From contig JAEZJK010000013.1 in assembly GCA_023415835.1 (NCBI GenBank), positions 1 through 15,538 of the forward strand: 15,538 nt of DNA. Reading direction: 5' to 3'. Positions within the stretch are counted from its first letter, which is position 1. Each line of letters opens with the position of its first letter. The stretch comes from Bacillota bacterium (GTDB lineage: Bacteria; Bacillota; UBA4882; UBA8346). The notes beneath the pieces were generated by a model. That model saw only the letters and a list, made by a program, of their open reading frames with translations, was not told the origin of the DNA and did not search any database. Made by a program: the position numbers and the translations under genes. Below are positions 14,466 through 15,538 of this stretch, piece after piece.

Positions 14466-15538
14466 CTAAATCCCGCCCAAAATGCACATGATACTTTCCT
14501 TGGTGGGGAAACGCCGGTTGGCATGGTAGAAGGGGTTAGCATAGCGTTTGAGCGCTTCGGGGCTGTCCTCGGCGTTGGCATCCATCCAGATCTTCACTGC
14601 GCCATCCGGGTAATAGGTGAGCAACTGCTCGCCGGGATGGTTGACGATCTTGGAACACATGGCGATGCGGCCGCCGATTTTTTTGATCAGTTTTCCGGCG
14701 CGATCGATTAGCGCCGCCTCTCCGCCAATCATACCGGTGATAATTTCATGAAGCCCGTCGCCATCGATATCCACCGGAGCGGTGTCGGCGATGCTGAACG
14801 GTAGCTGGATCGGTTTACCGGTTAGGGCCTCAAAGGCAAACTCGGTAATTCCTGTATAATATCGGCCTTCCAGGGTTTTGGTCTGGTCTTCGATCCGGAC
14901 CGCGGTCGCAATCAGCTCGCCCTGGGCGCCGATTCGGCCGACCCAACCCTTATGGATGTGTCCATAGTCTATGGCGCCCCAAATCCGTTCGCCCCGTTCG
15001 TTATACAAGATGGTCCTGGGAGCCAGATCTTCAAAGTTTTCACGGATCACCCAAAAAAGCCAACGGCCGGTCTCCGGATCGGGTATCGGTTGAATCATAT
15101 CCGAATGGCCATGCCAGGTATCCCGATCGGCGCAGAAAATTTCCTTGCCGGAACCAACTTCGATGCAACGTTCGCCCCATAGAAATTCATCGATACCGTC
15201 GTTATTAATATCAAAAACCGGGTAATTATGTCCGCCCCTGGCTCCCGGCTCATCCTTAGCAATGGTTTTTTCCCATCTCAAGGCCATATCGGGCTTCCAG
15301 GCCTGAAACTGCATCAGTCCATAGGTGCCCTGGACTGTGATCAGGACGGGCTCGCCTTTGGCATAAGCCCCGAAAATGTGACAGCGAAAGAATTCTCCGA
15401 AATATTGATCAATATCCGTTTTGGGCCACGGCCATTGTCCGGTGGTCTTGCCGGTCAAAGCGTCCACCCGTTCCAGCACAAATTGATGGTAGTTAAAAGG
15501 ATGAATCGGGTCTAAATTATTGACGAACCAAATTTCAT
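14466..15538 (-). CDS. Beta-propeller / FG-GAP-like protein, possibly rhamnogalacturonan-lyase-like (5' end outside window)
   Basis: Read leftward, the frame is open to the right edge; the internal GTG at 15479 is not needed as a start, because protein-like sequence (IWFVNNLDPIHPFNYHQ) precedes it. At least 356 residues are present. Two calcium-binding-type loops are visible: DINNDGIDEFLWG and DIDGDGLHEIITG, of the D-x-D/N-x-D-G-x-x-E type found in FG-GAP and other beta-propeller proteins. The segment 'WHGHSDMIQPIPDPETGRW' and the later 'GERIWGAIDYGH' recall family PL11 rhamnogalacturonan lyases, secreted enzymes that cut pectin backbones. The match is by pattern only, and no catalytic residue can be assigned. 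No link to the defence cassette is evident; it is probably host core or metabolic sequence. Its composition is more G+C-rich (over 50% in places) than the cassette. Confidence 0.6.
   Translation of the reverse strand, partial: EIWFVNNLDPIHPFNYHQFVLERVDALTGKTTGQWPWPKTDIDQYFGEFFRCHIFGAYAKGEPVLITVQGTYGLMQFQAWKPDMALRWEKTIAKDEPGARGGHNYPVFDINNDGIDEFLWGERCIEVGSGKEIFCADRDTWHGHSDMIQPIPDPETGRWLFWVIRENFEDLAPRTILYNERGERIWGAIDYGHIHKGWVGRIGAQGELIATAVRIEDQTKTLEGRYYTGITEFAFEALTGKPIQLPFSIADTAPVDIDGDGLHEIITGMIGGEAALIDRAGKLIKKIGGRIAMCSKIVNHPGEQLLTYYPDGAVKIWMDANAEDSPEALKRYANPFYHANRRFPTKESIMCILGGI

Noticed and set aside
14523..15515. Rightward open frames in the last kilobase (14523-14711, 14952-15182, 15228-15515)
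   Set aside because: These are antisense shadows of the leftward beta-propeller-like gene, whose translation shows conserved loops.

Overview
The window looks like part of a bacterial chromosome of about 40% G+C, from an environmental and probably anaerobic organism. A lineage cannot be fixed from sequence alone. The molybdenum-cofactor and THEP1-type genes, strong AGGAGG-like ribosome sites and many dispersed non-coding repeats would suit a Bacillota-like anaerobe or another repeat-rich environmental lineage; this is inference only.

Left flank (1-2117): the 3' part of a MobA/MocA-like nucleotidyltransferase overlaps a small THEP1-type NTPase. About 760 bases of non-coding DNA follow, holding a possible gene remnant, two dispersed repeats, a 42-bp tandem repeat in three copies and a strong hairpin terminator. 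A leftward gene for an uncharacterised 165-residue protein then ends at that terminator.

Centre (2508-13885, perhaps to 14148): a rightward defence cassette built around a complete Type III restriction-modification pair. The order is: a PLD-like/SNF2-type helicase (1092 aa); a repeat element with 12-bp inverted ends; a DUF4391-like protein; a 551-aa protein resembling the TIGR04141/DUF6119 'sporadically distributed' family; Mod (beta-class adenine-N6 methyltransferase, DPPY); a frameshifted GIY-YIG nuclease; and Res (helicase plus PD-ETK nuclease). From DUF4391 to Res the genes are packed with gaps of about 60 bases or less, or overlap, so they probably share a transcript. Mod would mark host DNA, and Res with Mod would cleave unmarked DNA. 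The second helicase, DUF4391 and the TIGR04141-like protein are candidate extra effectors or regulators that use the same mark. The TIGR04141-like gene, the Mod specificity region and the GIY-YIG gene are clearly more A+T-rich than their neighbours, which suggests a mosaic origin.

Right flank (13918-15538): a small unknown gene with a good ribosome site, then about 320 bases holding an inverted-repeat element, then a leftward gene running off the window edge. That gene encodes a beta-propeller-like protein with two calcium-binding-type loops and some resemblance to rhamnogalacturonan lyases. Repeat-rich DNA lies on both sides of the cassette, as expected for an accessory island. No integrase, transposase, tRNA or CRISPR array was seen.
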